DNA of 64,000 nucleotides from JALHNI01 sp965229305. GTDB lineage: Bacteria; Acidobacteriota; Terriglobia; Bryobacterales; Bryobacteraceae. This document shows, piece after piece, positions 18,454-28,482 of this stretch; position 1 is the first letter of the stretch; every line of letters starts with the position of its first letter. Below the pieces are notes generated by a model, which worked only from the letters and a program-made list of their open reading frames with translations, was not told the origin of the DNA and made no database searches. A program made the translations under genes and the position numbers. The stretch is taken from assembly GCA_965229305.1 (NCBI GenBank), contig CBDDIZ010000022.1, forward strand, positions 62,001 through 126,000, read 5' to 3'.

Positions 18454-19821
18454 ATGAAACGGGATCTATTGCTATTGACGCTGGTGGGGGCGCTACCGTT
18501 GATGGGAGCTTTTCGCGCCGGGGCGGCGTATCGGGTGATCACTCCGGAAGTGCATCAGGGCGCGCCTCCGGTGTACCTGGCGGGCTTCGGCAATAACCGG
18601 GTGGCGGCGGCGGTACTCGATCCTCTCTTCGTGCGGTGCCTGGCGATGGAGGCCGGAAAGAAGCCGGTGGTGCTGTGCAGCGCGGACCTGATCGGTGTCT
18701 TTCTCGATGACGTCGACAAGATTCGGCAGCGCGCGCGCAAGGACCTCGGCCGGGACGTGGATATCATCTTCTCCGCGACGCACGATCATCAGGGGCCGGA
18801 CACGATGGGCCTGTGGGGGCCGCGGCAGGGCGTATCCGGCATCAACGAGGCGTACAACGAACTCGTGGTGCAGCGAAGCGCCGAGTGCATTGTGGCGGCG
18901 GTGCGCGGGATGAAGCGAGCACAACTGCTGCTGGCGCGGACGAACTTTGCCGACCTGAAGAAGTTTCTGAACGACACGCGGCCGCCGGTGGTGCACGACG
19001 AAGAATTGCTGGTGATGGCGGTACGCGACCGGCGCAAGCGCAGCATTGCGACGCTGGTGAACTGGGCGAACCATCCGGAGGCGCTGGGCTCGGCGAATAC
19101 GCGGGTGTCGGCCGACTATCCGGCGGCGTTCTATCGCGGCATTGAAACGCTGCGGGGCGGCGTGTCGGTTTTTATGAACGGAGCGGTGGGCGGGATGCAA
19201 TCGCCGCTGGGGGCGAAGTTCGTGGATCCGACGACGCGAGAGATTGCGCCGAAGGATAGTGTGCGGTTTGCCGAGGTGATCGGCGAGCGCATTGCGGACC
19301 TGGCACACGATGCCCTGGCGAACGCGCGACCGGTGGCGGTGGACAAGATCGAGTACCGCGAACAGCGGCTGCGCATTCCCGTGGCGAACGACGGCTTTCG
19401 TCAAGCGGCGGCGGCGAAGCTCTACGGAGCGCGCAAGGAGTTTGGCCCGGACGGAACGTCCGAGACCGTGGTGGGCTATCTGCGGCTGTCGCATGGCAAA
19501 GAGTTGAAGCTCGAAGCGGCGGCGATTCCGGGCGAGTTGTATCCGGAATTGAGCGTGGGCGGTGTGGTGGCGTATCCGGGGGCGGACTATCCGAGTGCGG
19601 CTGTGGAGCCGGCCATCAAGAAGCAGATGACGGCGCCTTACCGGATGCTGTTTGGCTTGGCGAACGACGAGATCGGGTACATCATTCCAAAGTCCGAATG
19701 GGACAATCAGGCGCCGTGGCTGCAGAATACCGGTAAGCGCTGGTATGGCGAAGTGAACTCGGTGGGGCCGGAAGCGGCGCCCATGATCGCGGCGGCCTTT
19801 GCGGCGCTGCTGCAGCGTTAA
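18454..19821 (+). CDS. Neutral/alkaline ceramidase-like secreted protein
   Basis: 455 residues with a signal peptide (LLLLTLVGALPLMGAFRAGA). It matches the N-terminal domain of neutral/alkaline non-lysosomal ceramidases: AAYRVITPEVH near the start, the metal-site region SATHDHQGPDT, and WANHPEALG in the middle with further likely zinc ligands. The C-terminal Ig-like domain of true ceramidases seems to be missing, which is common for bacterial relatives of unknown substrate. Sphingolipid cleavage is therefore possible but not certain. It is followed after two bases by the membrane protein gene. Confidence 0.75.
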   Translation: MKRDLLLLTLVGALPLMGAFRAGAAYRVITPEVHQGAPPVYLAGFGNNRVAAAVLDPLFVRCLAMEAGKKPVVLCSADLIGVFLDDVDKIRQRARKDLGRDVDIIFSATHDHQGPDTMGLWGPRQGVSGINEAYNELVVQRSAECIVAAVRGMKRAQLLLARTNFADLKKFLNDTRPPVVHDEELLVMAVRDRRKRSIATLVNWANHPEALGSANTRVSADYPAAFYRGIETLRGGVSVFMNGAVGGMQSPLGAKFVDPTTREIAPKDSVRFAEVIGERIADLAHDALANARPVAVDKIEYREQRLRIPVANDGFRQAAAAKLYGARKEFGPDGTSETVVGYLRLSHGKELKLEAAAIPGELYPELSVGGVVAYPGADYPSAAVEPAIKKQMTAPYRMLFGLANDEIGYIIPKSEWDNQAPWLQNTGKRWYGEVNSVGPEAAPMIAAAFAALLQR

Positions 19822-19823
19822 CG

Positions 19824-21797
19824 ATGAATTTGTTCCGCACGCCCCTTACCGCGCTCGCGATCTTCGCGCTGAATCTGGCGCTCGCCTGGAGATTTTTCCG
19901 GGCCGAGTATACGGTGTATCTCAGCTCGATTGAAGGCGCGTATATTGGGCTCGCGCGCTATATCCAGGCCCATTGGGGCGATCTGGGTTGGTTGCCGCTA
20001 TGGTACGGCGGAATTCCTTTTCACGATAGTTATCCGCCGGCGTTGCATCATCTGGTGGCGGCGGTGGGCGCCGTCACCGGCTGGAGCGCGGGGCGCGCCT
20101 ATCATGCGACCTGCGCGGTGACTTACGCATTCGGCGCGGTGACTTTGTATTGGTTGGTGCGGGCGCTGGCCAAGTCCGAGGCGGCGGGCGCTGTGGCGGC
20201 GCTGTTCTTTTCGGTGGTTTCGCCCTCGGCCTGGCTGATCTCCGGCATCGGGCGGGACATGGGCAGCCCGACTTACGCGCGGCGCCTGATGACGCTGGTC
20301 CAATTCGGTGAGGGGCCGCACTTACTCTCGTTGACGTTAGTGCCGGTGGCGTTACTCACGATGCACCGGTTACTCGAGCAGCCTTCGGCTTGGCGGTTGG
20401 CGCTGACGGCCGTGGCGTATGCGGCGGTGGCGCTGAGTAACTGGCTGGGGTCATTTACGTTGGCGTTGGGAACGTTCGTCATTCTGGCCATTCATCCGTG
20501 GCGGCGCTCGGTGCCGTATGGAGCGGCCGCGGGGACGCTCGCTTATGCGCTCGCGAGCCCCTGGATTCCGCCTTCGACGATCCGCCTGGTGCGGCAGAAC
20601 GCGCAGATCGTGGGCGGCGACTACCAACTGACGGGCATGGGCATGTTGGTCTTTGCCGGGATCCTGGCGGTGGCCGGCGTCGCCGTGTGGCTGTGGCGCG
20701 AACGGCATCCGGCGCTGGCCGCGGCGGCGGCGTTCACGATACTCACCGGCGGCATCACGCTGACCAAGGAGTGGGCGCACTTGACGACCTGGCCGCAGCC
20801 GGAGCGCTATCACCTGGCGATGGAAATGGGGCTGGCGATGCTGGCGGGAGTGGCATGGAGTTGGGTTTGGACGCGGAGCCCGCGGACCGGGCGCCGGGCT
20901 TTGGTTGTGGCGAGTGCCGGGCTGCTGCTTTTCCAGGCGCGGGAGTATCGACAGTATGCTCGCATGCTGATCAAGACGACGCCGATCCAGGAGACGCTGG
21001 AGTATCGGGTGAGCGAGTGGGTGGCGGCGAACCTGCCCGGCGAGCGGGTGTTTCTGAGCGGCTCGAGCGGATTCTGGTCGACGGCTTTTGCGGACGTGGT
21101 GCAGTTCAAGGGCGGCTTTGACCAGGGCCAGCCGTATCGCAATCGGCATGACGCCAATTACGCCTTGCCGTATCTCGAACACAACGGTGCGGTGACGGCC
21201 GCCTGGCTGCGCGCTTATGGCAACCGGGCGGTGCTGGTGAGCGGGCGCCAGACGCGCGATGCGTATCAGGATTGGCGGGACCCGCGGAAGTTCGACGGCG
21301 TGCTGCCGTTGCGGTGGGAGCAGGGCGACGACCGGATCTATGAGGTGCCGGCAGGGCAGAAGTCGCTGGCGCATGTGATCCGGCTGGACGAGGCGGTGCC
21401 GGTGGGGCCGCTTGATTGGCAGTCGACGAAGCAGATTGACGCCTATGTCCGGGCGATCGACGATGGCGCGCGGGCGCCGGCGGCGTTCGCGTGGCGAGGT
21501 CAGAGCCGGGCGGAGATTACGGCGACGGTGGCGCCCGGGGAGGTGATCGCGGTGCAGATCAATCACCATCCGGGCTGGCAGGCGGAGGCGGCGGGGCGGG
21601 CGCTCGAGACGTCGGCGGACGGGTTAGGCTTTCTGCTGATTCAGCCGCGCGCGGCGGGTCCCGTACGGATTTCGCTGTGGTTCGACGGCGGGACCGAGGC
21701 GGCGGCGATGCGGGCGTTGCAGACGTTTGCGGTGCTGGTGCTGGCGGGGTGGGCGATCCGGGAACAGATCGTGCGCCGACGCGCTCTGAGCCGTTAA
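19824..21797 (+). CDS. Polytopic membrane protein, glycosyltransferase-C-like
   Basis: 657 residues with about ten predicted membrane segments in the first 375 residues and a soluble, beta-rich C-terminal part, closing with one more membrane helix (FAVLVLAGWAIRE). The N-terminus (ALNLALAWRFFRAEYTVYLS) and the WLPLWYGGIPFHDSYPP loop resemble membrane proteins with the PTPS-related or YfhO/GT-C layout, which have an acidic extracytoplasmic loop after helix 1. A role in transfer of a lipid-linked sugar is plausible, but no catalytic motif can be named with confidence. It is probably cotranscribed with the ceramidase-like gene. Confidence 0.65.
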   Translation: MNLFRTPLTALAIFALNLALAWRFFRAEYTVYLSSIEGAYIGLARYIQAHWGDLGWLPLWYGGIPFHDSYPPALHHLVAAVGAVTGWSAGRAYHATCAVTYAFGAVTLYWLVRALAKSEAAGAVAALFFSVVSPSAWLISGIGRDMGSPTYARRLMTLVQFGEGPHLLSLTLVPVALLTMHRLLEQPSAWRLALTAVAYAAVALSNWLGSFTLALGTFVILAIHPWRRSVPYGAAAGTLAYALASPWIPPSTIRLVRQNAQIVGGDYQLTGMGMLVFAGILAVAGVAVWLWRERHPALAAAAAFTILTGGITLTKEWAHLTTWPQPERYHLAMEMGLAMLAGVAWSWVWTRSPRTGRRALVVASAGLLLFQAREYRQYARMLIKTTPIQETLEYRVSEWVAANLPGERVFLSGSSGFWSTAFADVVQFKGGFDQGQPYRNRHDANYALPYLEHNGAVTAAWLRAYGNRAVLVSGRQTRDAYQDWRDPRKFDGVLPLRWEQGDDRIYEVPAGQKSLAHVIRLDEAVPVGPLDWQSTKQIDAYVRAIDDGARAPAAFAWRGQSRAEITATVAPGEVIAVQINHHPGWQAEAAGRALETSADGLGFLLIQPRAAGPVRISLWFDGGTEAAAMRALQTFAVLVLAGWAIREQIVRRRALSR

Positions 21798-21805
21798 ACT
21801 GAAAG

Positions 21806-22996
21806 ATGGCAATGCAGAAAATGCGAATTGGAATCCTCACCGGCGGCGGCGACGTCCCCGGCCTGAACTCTGTGATCAAGGGCGTGACTTATCGCGCCAG
21901 CGAACTGGATTTTGAAGTGATCGGTATCCGCCGGGGTTGGGAAGGCCTGACCCATGTGAACTTCGATGACCCGGCGAGCAAGTCGCGCTACATCCTGCCC
22001 CTGACGCGCGACAACACCCGCACGATCGACCGCACTGGCGGCACGTTCCTGCACTCGAGCCGGACGAATCCTTCGAAGATGAAGAGCGTCCCGTCGTTCC
22101 TCAACGCCAGCGACTTCCCGGCGACCGAACGCGAAAAGGACGGCCAGAAGGTCACGACCTATGACATGTCGAAGCGGGTGCTGGAAAACTTGGCGGCGTT
22201 GAAGCTGGACTATCTGGTGGCGATCGGCGGCGACGATACGCTGAGCTACGCGGCGAAGCTCGATCAGCTCGGGTTCAAGGTGGTGGCGATCCCGAAAACG
22301 ATGGACAACGACGTGCGGAACACCGAATACTGCATCGGTTTTTCGACGGCCGTCAGCCGCGCGACCGACGCCATTCAGCGTCAGCGCACGACGGTGGGCT
22401 CGCACGAACGCATCGGTATCTTCCGCATCTTCGGCCGCGACGCCGGCTACACGGCGCTCTACACGTCTTACGTGACGTCGGTGCGCTGCTGCATTCCGGA
22501 GCACCGTTTCGACCTGCCGCATCTGCTGGAAGTGCTGAAGCGCGACAAGGCCAACAACCCCAGCAACTATTCGTTGGTGGTGCTGAGCGAAGGCGCCGAA
22601 TGGCAGGGCTATCAGGTGCGTCATTACGGTGAGGCGGACGCCTACGGCCATCGCAAAAAGGGCAACGTGGGCGAGGACATCGCCGAAGAAGTGAAGCGCG
22701 TGCTGAAGGAAGAGACGATCGTCAGCGACCTGACGTACGATCTGCGTTCGGGCGATCCGGACTTCGTCGACAAGCTGGTGGCCACCACGTTTGGCAACAT
22801 GGCGTTCGACACGATTCTGCAAGGCAAGAGCGGCCTGATGAGCGCCATTTCGCATGGCTGCTACGACATGGTGCCGATCCCGGATCCGAAGCTCGGACCG
22901 CGCAAGGTGGACGTCGAAACGATGTACAACGTTGAGCGCTTCCGGCCGAACTACGCCAATAAGATTGGCTTGCCGATCTTCCTCACCAAGGCCTAA
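21806..22996 (+). CDS. 6-phosphofructokinase, probable pyrophosphate-dependent type
   Basis: 396 residues; a second ATG at 21812 is equally possible. The N-terminal glycine-rich loop is ILTGGGDVPGLN. The phosphate-donor site reads GGDDT (141-145) and PKTMDND (163-169). In ATP enzymes of the E. coli type these positions are GGDGS and GTIDND. The extra Asp and the Lys are the hallmarks of pyrophosphate-dependent PFK, so PPi is the more likely donor. The substrate part includes RIFGRDAGYTA. The enzyme phosphorylates fructose 6-phosphate in glycolysis, and with PPi the step is reversible. The methyltransferase start overlaps its stop codon by one base. Confidence 0.85.
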   Translation: MAMQKMRIGILTGGGDVPGLNSVIKGVTYRASELDFEVIGIRRGWEGLTHVNFDDPASKSRYILPLTRDNTRTIDRTGGTFLHSSRTNPSKMKSVPSFLNASDFPATEREKDGQKVTTYDMSKRVLENLAALKLDYLVAIGGDDTLSYAAKLDQLGFKVVAIPKTMDNDVRNTEYCIGFSTAVSRATDAIQRQRTTVGSHERIGIFRIFGRDAGYTALYTSYVTSVRCCIPEHRFDLPHLLEVLKRDKANNPSNYSLVVLSEGAEWQGYQVRHYGEADAYGHRKKGNVGEDIAEEVKRVLKEETIVSDLTYDLRSGDPDFVDKLVATTFGNMAFDTILQGKSGLMSAISHGCYDMVPIPDPKLGPRKVDVETMYNVERFRPNYANKIGLPIFLTKA

Positions 22997-23631
22997 TGTC
23001 CTGGTGGAAATCCTGGCTGGGACGGGCTCCACGGCCCGTCCCGGTCGACCTCGAGCAGATCCGCCAGTCCTTCGAAACCGGTGCTCATGACGAAGAGCAC
23101 TTTCCCTCCACGATCGATCCCCGCATTTACCACGTCAAGCTCATCGTTGAGCATCTGGGCTCCGTCTCGGCCGCGCTCGACGTAGGTTCCGGCAAGGGCC
23201 GCTTCGCGCGCATTTTGAAGGAGCACAATCCGGACGCGCAGATCGTCTGCTTCGATCTCGCGCTCGAGATGTTGCGCCGCGTGGACGCCAATCTGCAGAC
23301 CTGCGCGGGCAGCATGACCGCGCTGCCGTTCGCTGCGGCGAGCTTCGACGGCGTGTATGCCACCGAGAGCCTGGAACATGCGGTGGACATCGAAGGTGCG
23401 GTGGCCGAGATGTGCCGGGTGCTGAAGCCGGGTGGGCGGTTGGTGATCATCGATAAGAACGCCGAGCATTGGGGCAAGCTGAAAACGCCGGCGTGGGAAC
23501 GGTGGTTCCATCGCGGCGAACTCGAGAAGCTGTTGCGGCGGCATTGCTCGCAGGTGGAGAGCCGGCTGGTGTCCTATTGGGAAGATGTACCGCCGGACGG
23601 TTTATTTGTCGCCTGGCTGGCGGTGAAGTAG
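22996..23631 (+). CDS. Class I SAM-dependent methyltransferase
   Basis: 211 residues, methyltransferase-11 type. The AdoMet motif is ALDVGSGKGRFA at about 56-67. It is followed by VCFDLALEML (acidic ribose-binding loop), the post-motif LPFAAASFDGVYATESLEH and the RVLKPGGRLVIID strand. The substrate is unknown; the family methylates lipids, quinones, and small molecules. Translation is coupled to the phosphofructokinase gene through the overlapping stop/start, but no functional link is known. Confidence 0.8.
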   Translation: MSWWKSWLGRAPRPVPVDLEQIRQSFETGAHDEEHFPSTIDPRIYHVKLIVEHLGSVSAALDVGSGKGRFARILKEHNPDAQIVCFDLALEMLRRVDANLQTCAGSMTALPFAAASFDGVYATESLEHAVDIEGAVAEMCRVLKPGGRLVIIDKNAEHWGKLKTPAWERWFHRGELEKLLRRHCSQVESRLVSYWEDVPPDGLFVAWLAVK

Positions 23632-23776
23632 GCGCTACGAATTACCAAAGAATCGGCGTATTTATGTGTCGTTTATCGGCAATTGTAAAACGGTGGCCCA
23701 AAAGTTAGTAAGTTCGCGCACTAGCTGGTAACCGGCGACTTCAGTAGTGCCGGCAAGCCAACTGAAGGAACCGAAG

Positions 23777-25561
23777 ATGCCGGACAAACCTGTGCCTCCC
23801 GATGATCAGCCCTTACGTGAGCAGATCCCCGCCGAATGGAAAGATTTTCAGAGCCGTATCGCTACGCCGAAAGGCTTTGCCAGCCCCAAGCCCCTAACTG
23901 CCGAGGTGGTCCGCGAGCGCGCCAGTAAGCTCAAGATTCAGCCGACAGTCCCGATGGCGCGGCTGCTGGCGAGTCTGAACCGGGTTCGGTTGGACTCGCC
24001 GCAGCCGGTAGCGCGCATGCCGGAGGATGTACGGGCATCAGTGCAAGCACTGAAGCCGCCGGTGCGTCGGGTTCATGGCAGTAAGTTCTCGTTACTCTGG
24101 TTTCCGTTTCCCTCGGTGGTGTCGCCGTGCGCCGATCGATTCGGATATATGTCGTCGGCGACCGTTCGGGCGGCGAGTGCGCTGCCTTTCAATACGACGA
24201 TGCAGGCGCTGATGGGGCAGTTGGGCAACCTGATGGGGGATACGTCAAGAGATCCCAACCCCAGCTCGAATTCCTCGTCACAAGCCGGTGTCTCGAACAT
24301 TCCGGCGGGCTACACTTACTTCGGGCAGTTTGTTGATCATGATGTAACTCTCGACGTTTCGTCGACGCTCAGCGTGGCGACGGATGCTAACACCCTCAAC
24401 AATATGCGGACGCCGGCGTTGGACCTGGATTCGTTGTACGGTCGCGGGCCGGCGCTCGATCCGTTCCTCTACGTCTTTCCGCAAGGCCCGCTGCCTGCGA
24501 CGGCGATCAAATTTCAACTGGGCACGAATACCCCCACCGGGCCGGGCGGGCCGGGGGGCGCCGGTGGCGCGGCTGGCATGCAGGTGAAGACCAACTGGGA
24601 TGTGCCGCGGGTGCCTGGTACGCTGACCGCGGTGATCGGCGATCCGCGGAACGACGAGAACCTGATTGTGGGGCAGTTTCATCACGCCATGTTGCGCTTT
24701 CACAATGCGGTGGTGGATCAACTCACGTTGGTCGAGTTTGAGGGGGATATCTTCGCGGAGGCGAAGCGCATGGTGACGCACCACTATCAATGGGCGGTGG
24801 TGAACGACTTTCTCAAGCGCGTTTGCGGAGCGACGGCGGTGTCGAATGCGTTGGCCACGGTCGTGGCGCCCGTGGGAAGCGCTTTCCGTATGCCGGTGGA
24901 GTTTGCGGTGGCGGCCTATCGTTTCGGCCACAGCATGATCCGTAATTCCTACTGGCTGAATTTCGGTTTGATCGATAAACCCCTGGCCGATGTGTTCGCC
25001 TTTGCCCGTCCGCCGCAGTTACCGGTTTTCTCGAACTGGGTCGTCGATTTCAATGCCTTCTTCGAGACCGGGGTCAGTGTGCCGGTAAATAACAAGGCTC
25101 GCAAGATCGATAGCTTCCTGGCCAAGGGCTTGGAGGAACTGCCGGGTTTCACGGGGTTGATGGCGATCCTGGCCACTCGGAATCTGCGGCGCGGCCTGGC
25201 GCTGGGGTTGCCCAGCGGACAGGCGATGGCGTCCTCGCTGGGAGTTCCCGCGCTGACTAGCGCGCAACTCACCAGTGGGCTGCAAGCAGATGAAGTGGCG
25301 GTGCTGAACTCCAATGGTGGTTTGCTGCTGAGCAAAACGCCGCTTTGGTACTACGTGCTGCGTGAGGCGGCGGTGCTGGAAGGAGGGAATCAACTTGGCC
25401 CGTTGGGGGCGCGGATTGTGGCGGAAACGTTCGTGCGGATGCTGAAGCGCGACGCGAATTCCTACCTCAACGCCGCGGGAGGATTCGCTCCCACGCTCGG
25501 CACGAACAACGACTTCACCGTGGGCGATCTGGTCACGGTGGCAGGGGTCACCACCCCGTAG
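23777..25561 (+). CDS. Animal-type haem peroxidase family protein
   Basis: 594 residues from the ATG at 23777, which has an AAGGA ribosome site (CTGAAGGAACC); an in-frame GTG at 23747 is less likely. The distal-haem motif GYTYFGQFVDHDVTLD is clear, with the distal His in VDHD. LYGRGP and IGDPRNDENL-type motifs follow, and the proximal His is in YRFGHSMIRN. This is the peroxidase/cyclooxygenase superfamily (peroxidockerin or linoleate-diol-synthase-like in bacteria). No signal peptide is seen. The oxidised substrate is unknown. The short region upstream (23632-23746) holds no gene. Confidence 0.88.
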   Translation: MPDKPVPPDDQPLREQIPAEWKDFQSRIATPKGFASPKPLTAEVVRERASKLKIQPTVPMARLLASLNRVRLDSPQPVARMPEDVRASVQALKPPVRRVHGSKFSLLWFPFPSVVSPCADRFGYMSSATVRAASALPFNTTMQALMGQLGNLMGDTSRDPNPSSNSSSQAGVSNIPAGYTYFGQFVDHDVTLDVSSTLSVATDANTLNNMRTPALDLDSLYGRGPALDPFLYVFPQGPLPATAIKFQLGTNTPTGPGGPGGAGGAAGMQVKTNWDVPRVPGTLTAVIGDPRNDENLIVGQFHHAMLRFHNAVVDQLTLVEFEGDIFAEAKRMVTHHYQWAVVNDFLKRVCGATAVSNALATVVAPVGSAFRMPVEFAVAAYRFGHSMIRNSYWLNFGLIDKPLADVFAFARPPQLPVFSNWVVDFNAFFETGVSVPVNNKARKIDSFLAKGLEELPGFTGLMAILATRNLRRGLALGLPSGQAMASSLGVPALTSAQLTSGLQADEVAVLNSNGGLLLSKTPLWYYVLREAAVLEGGNQLGPLGARIVAETFVRMLKRDANSYLNAAGGFAPTLGTNNDFTVGDLVTVAGVTTP

Positions 25562-25564
25562 CAG

Positions 25565-26365
25565 CTAGGACTTCTGGCGGATCGCCTGGGCGAGATGACG
25601 AGCCTGGGCGAAGCGCTGAGCGAGATCGTCGTTGGCAAGCTCGCGGGAGACTTCGGTGAGGGTCTGGCCGAGGTCGGCGAGCGCGGCGGCGATGGCGGGG
25701 CGGTTGGTGGCGAGGATGTCGCGCCAGAGGTCGTGGGAGCTGAGGGCGAGACGGGTCATGCTTTCGAGGCCAGGGCCGGAGGTTTCGGAGCTGACGCGGC
25801 CATCGAGCATGCTCGCGAGCGCCGTAGAGGTCAACTGCGGAAGGTGCGAGCTGAGGGCGACCTGGGCGTCGTGCTCGGCGGCCGTCAGGCGGACCAGGCG
25901 GGCGCCGATGCGTTCGACCCAGCCGAGGAATTCGGGGCCGGGGTCGCCCGTCAGGATCCAGGGACGGCCGCGGAATAAGCTCGCTTCCGCCGCTTCGATG
26001 CCCTGACTTTCTTTGCCGGCCATCGGATGGCCGCCGACGAAGCGGGGTAGGGCAGCGGCGCGTTCTTCGATCATGCGCTTGGTGCTGCCGGCGTCGGTGA
26101 CTAACGCGCCGGGCCGCAAGAGCGGCCCAAGACGGTCAATCGTTTCGAGGATGATCGAGATGGGCTGCGACAGGAAGACGAGATCGGCTTGCGGCACTAT
26201 CTCTTCGAGCGGGCCACCGGCGTCAATCGCGCCCCGTTCGATGGCCTTGGCGAGCGTCGCCGGACGGCTGACGCCCAGCAGGCGGCCGGTGAAGCCGGCC
26301 TCCCGCAAAGCTAAACCGAACGAGCCGCCGATCAGCCCGACGCCGACGATGGCGACCGTTTGCAT
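25565..26365 (-). CDS. tyrA: Prephenate/arogenate dehydrogenase
   Basis: 266 residues. The N-terminal Rossmann motif GVGLIGGSFG binds NAD(P). GGHPMAGKE and an all-helical C-terminal domain are typical for TyrA. The enzyme converts prephenate (or arogenate) to hydroxyphenylpyruvate (or tyrosine). No ACT or chorismate mutase domain is fused; the mutase is a separate gene two positions upstream. It is last in the operon, six bases after the DAHP synthase gene. Confidence 0.92.
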   Translation of the reverse strand: MQTVAIVGVGLIGGSFGLALREAGFTGRLLGVSRPATLAKAIERGAIDAGGPLEEIVPQADLVFLSQPISIILETIDRLGPLLRPGALVTDAGSTKRMIEERAAALPRFVGGHPMAGKESQGIEAAEASLFRGRPWILTGDPGPEFLGWVERIGARLVRLTAAEHDAQVALSSHLPQLTSTALASMLDGRVSSETSGPGLESMTRLALSSHDLWRDILATNRPAIAAALADLGQTLTEVSRELANDDLAQRFAQARHLAQAIRQKS

Positions 26366-26371
26366 GCGCCG

Positions 26372-27385
<1,014 letters not shown>

Positions 27386-27388
27386 GGA

Positions 27389-27697
27389 CTACTCTTTTCC
27401 TTTCGCGGCTTGCGCGGCGCGTACTTCCTGAATTTTCCGCATTTCGAGCATGACGGCCTGATAAATGGCGGCCACCGAAGCGTCGACCAGCGGGCCGGCA
27501 TTGCGGGCCACCATTTTTTCCACGACGGCCGCTTCGCGCGCCAGTTCGATGACCGGCAGGCCGGCGGCCCGCTTGACGTCACCAATTTCTTCCGCAATCC
27601 GAGCGCGGCGATTCAATAAGTCGAGAATCTGGCCGTCCAACTCGTCAATGCGCGTGCGGAACTTTCCTAGCTGTTCCCGCGCTTCGGGCTCGGTCAT
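27389..27697 (-). CDS. Monofunctional chorismate mutase, AroQ type
   Basis: 102 residues, all helical. RTRIDELDGQILDLLNRR is the AroQ helix 1 with the active-site Arg, and VIELAREAAVVEKM covers the usual second catalytic region. It converts chorismate to prephenate. It has no signal peptide and is cytoplasmic. It overlaps trpA by four bases upstream and is followed closely by the DAHP synthase gene. Confidence 0.92.
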   Translation of the reverse strand: MTEPEAREQLGKFRTRIDELDGQILDLLNRRARIAEEIGDVKRAAGLPVIELAREAAVVEKMVARNAGPLVDASVAAIYQAVMLEMRKIQEVRAAQAAKGKE

Positions 27698-28482
27698 TGC
27701 ATTCCTTCCTTCAACTGCCGGGTGAACGTTTCGAGGCGCTCTTCCAGTCCGCCATCGGGGCGTTCGAACTGGCGCACGAGCGCGCTGCCGACCACCACGG
27801 CGTCGGCGAGTTGAGCGGCTTCACCCGCTTGTGACGGAGTCGAGATGCCGAAACCCAGCGCCAGCGGCAGGCTGGTGAGCCCGCGCATTCGCGCCACCAA
27901 TGGCGCGGCGGACGTGGAGAGCGTGTCGCGCTCTCCGGTGACGCCGGCACGCGAAACCAAGTATACGAAGCCGGTGGAGTACTTCGCCACTAGCTCCAGG
28001 CGGCGGTCGGAGGAGGTGGGGGCGGCGAGGAAGACGGTGTCGAGGTCGGCGGAGCGGAGCGGGTCGAGGTGACGGTCCGCTTCTTCCACGCTGAGGTCGG
28101 TGAGCAGGACGCCATCGAGGCCGGAGCTTTTCGCGTCGCGGGCGAGGGCGGGGAGGCCGTACTTGAGCACCGGGTTGAGGTAGGTGAACAGCACCAGCGG
28201 GATGTCGGAATGGGCGCGGATGCCGGAGGCGATCTGCAGCACGCGACGGAGGGTGGTGCCGGCGGCGAGGGCTCGTTCGGCACCGCGCTGGATGGTGGGT
28301 CCGTCGGCGACCGGGTCCGAGAACGGGACGCCGAGTTCGATAATGTCGGCGCCGCCGCGCTCGAGGGCGAGCACGAGATCGACGGTGCGATCGGGATGCG
28401 GGTCACCGGCGGTGACGTAGGCCACCAGGCCCTTGCGGTTCTGCCGGCGCAGATCATTAAGCCGGGCGGTAATTGAGGTCAT
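27694..28482 (-). CDS. trpA: Tryptophan synthase alpha chain
   Basis: 262 residues. Catalytic Glu and Asp lie in ADIIELGVPFSDPVADG, and the barrel phosphate site is GFGIST. It cleaves indole-3-glycerol phosphate and passes indole to TrpB. The gene overlaps the end of trpB by 26 bases and the start of the chorismate mutase gene by four, so the three are translationally coupled. Confidence 0.96.
   Translation of the reverse strand: MTSITARLNDLRRQNRKGLVAYVTAGDPHPDRTVDLVLALERGGADIIELGVPFSDPVADGPTIQRGAERALAAGTTLRRVLQIASGIRAHSDIPLVLFTYLNPVLKYGLPALARDAKSSGLDGVLLTDLSVEEADRHLDPLRSADLDTVFLAAPTSSDRRLELVAKYSTGFVYLVSRAGVTGERDTLSTSAAPLVARMRGLTSLPLALGFGISTPSQAGEAAQLADAVVVGSALVRQFERPDGGLEERLETFTRQLKEGMQ

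Noticed and set aside
20451..21569. 372-residue minus-strand open frame
   Set aside because: Antisense of the membrane protein gene, Arg/His/Pro-rich, no motif.
21794..23032. 412-residue minus-strand open frame
   Set aside because: Antisense of the phosphofructokinase gene, whose motifs are unambiguous.
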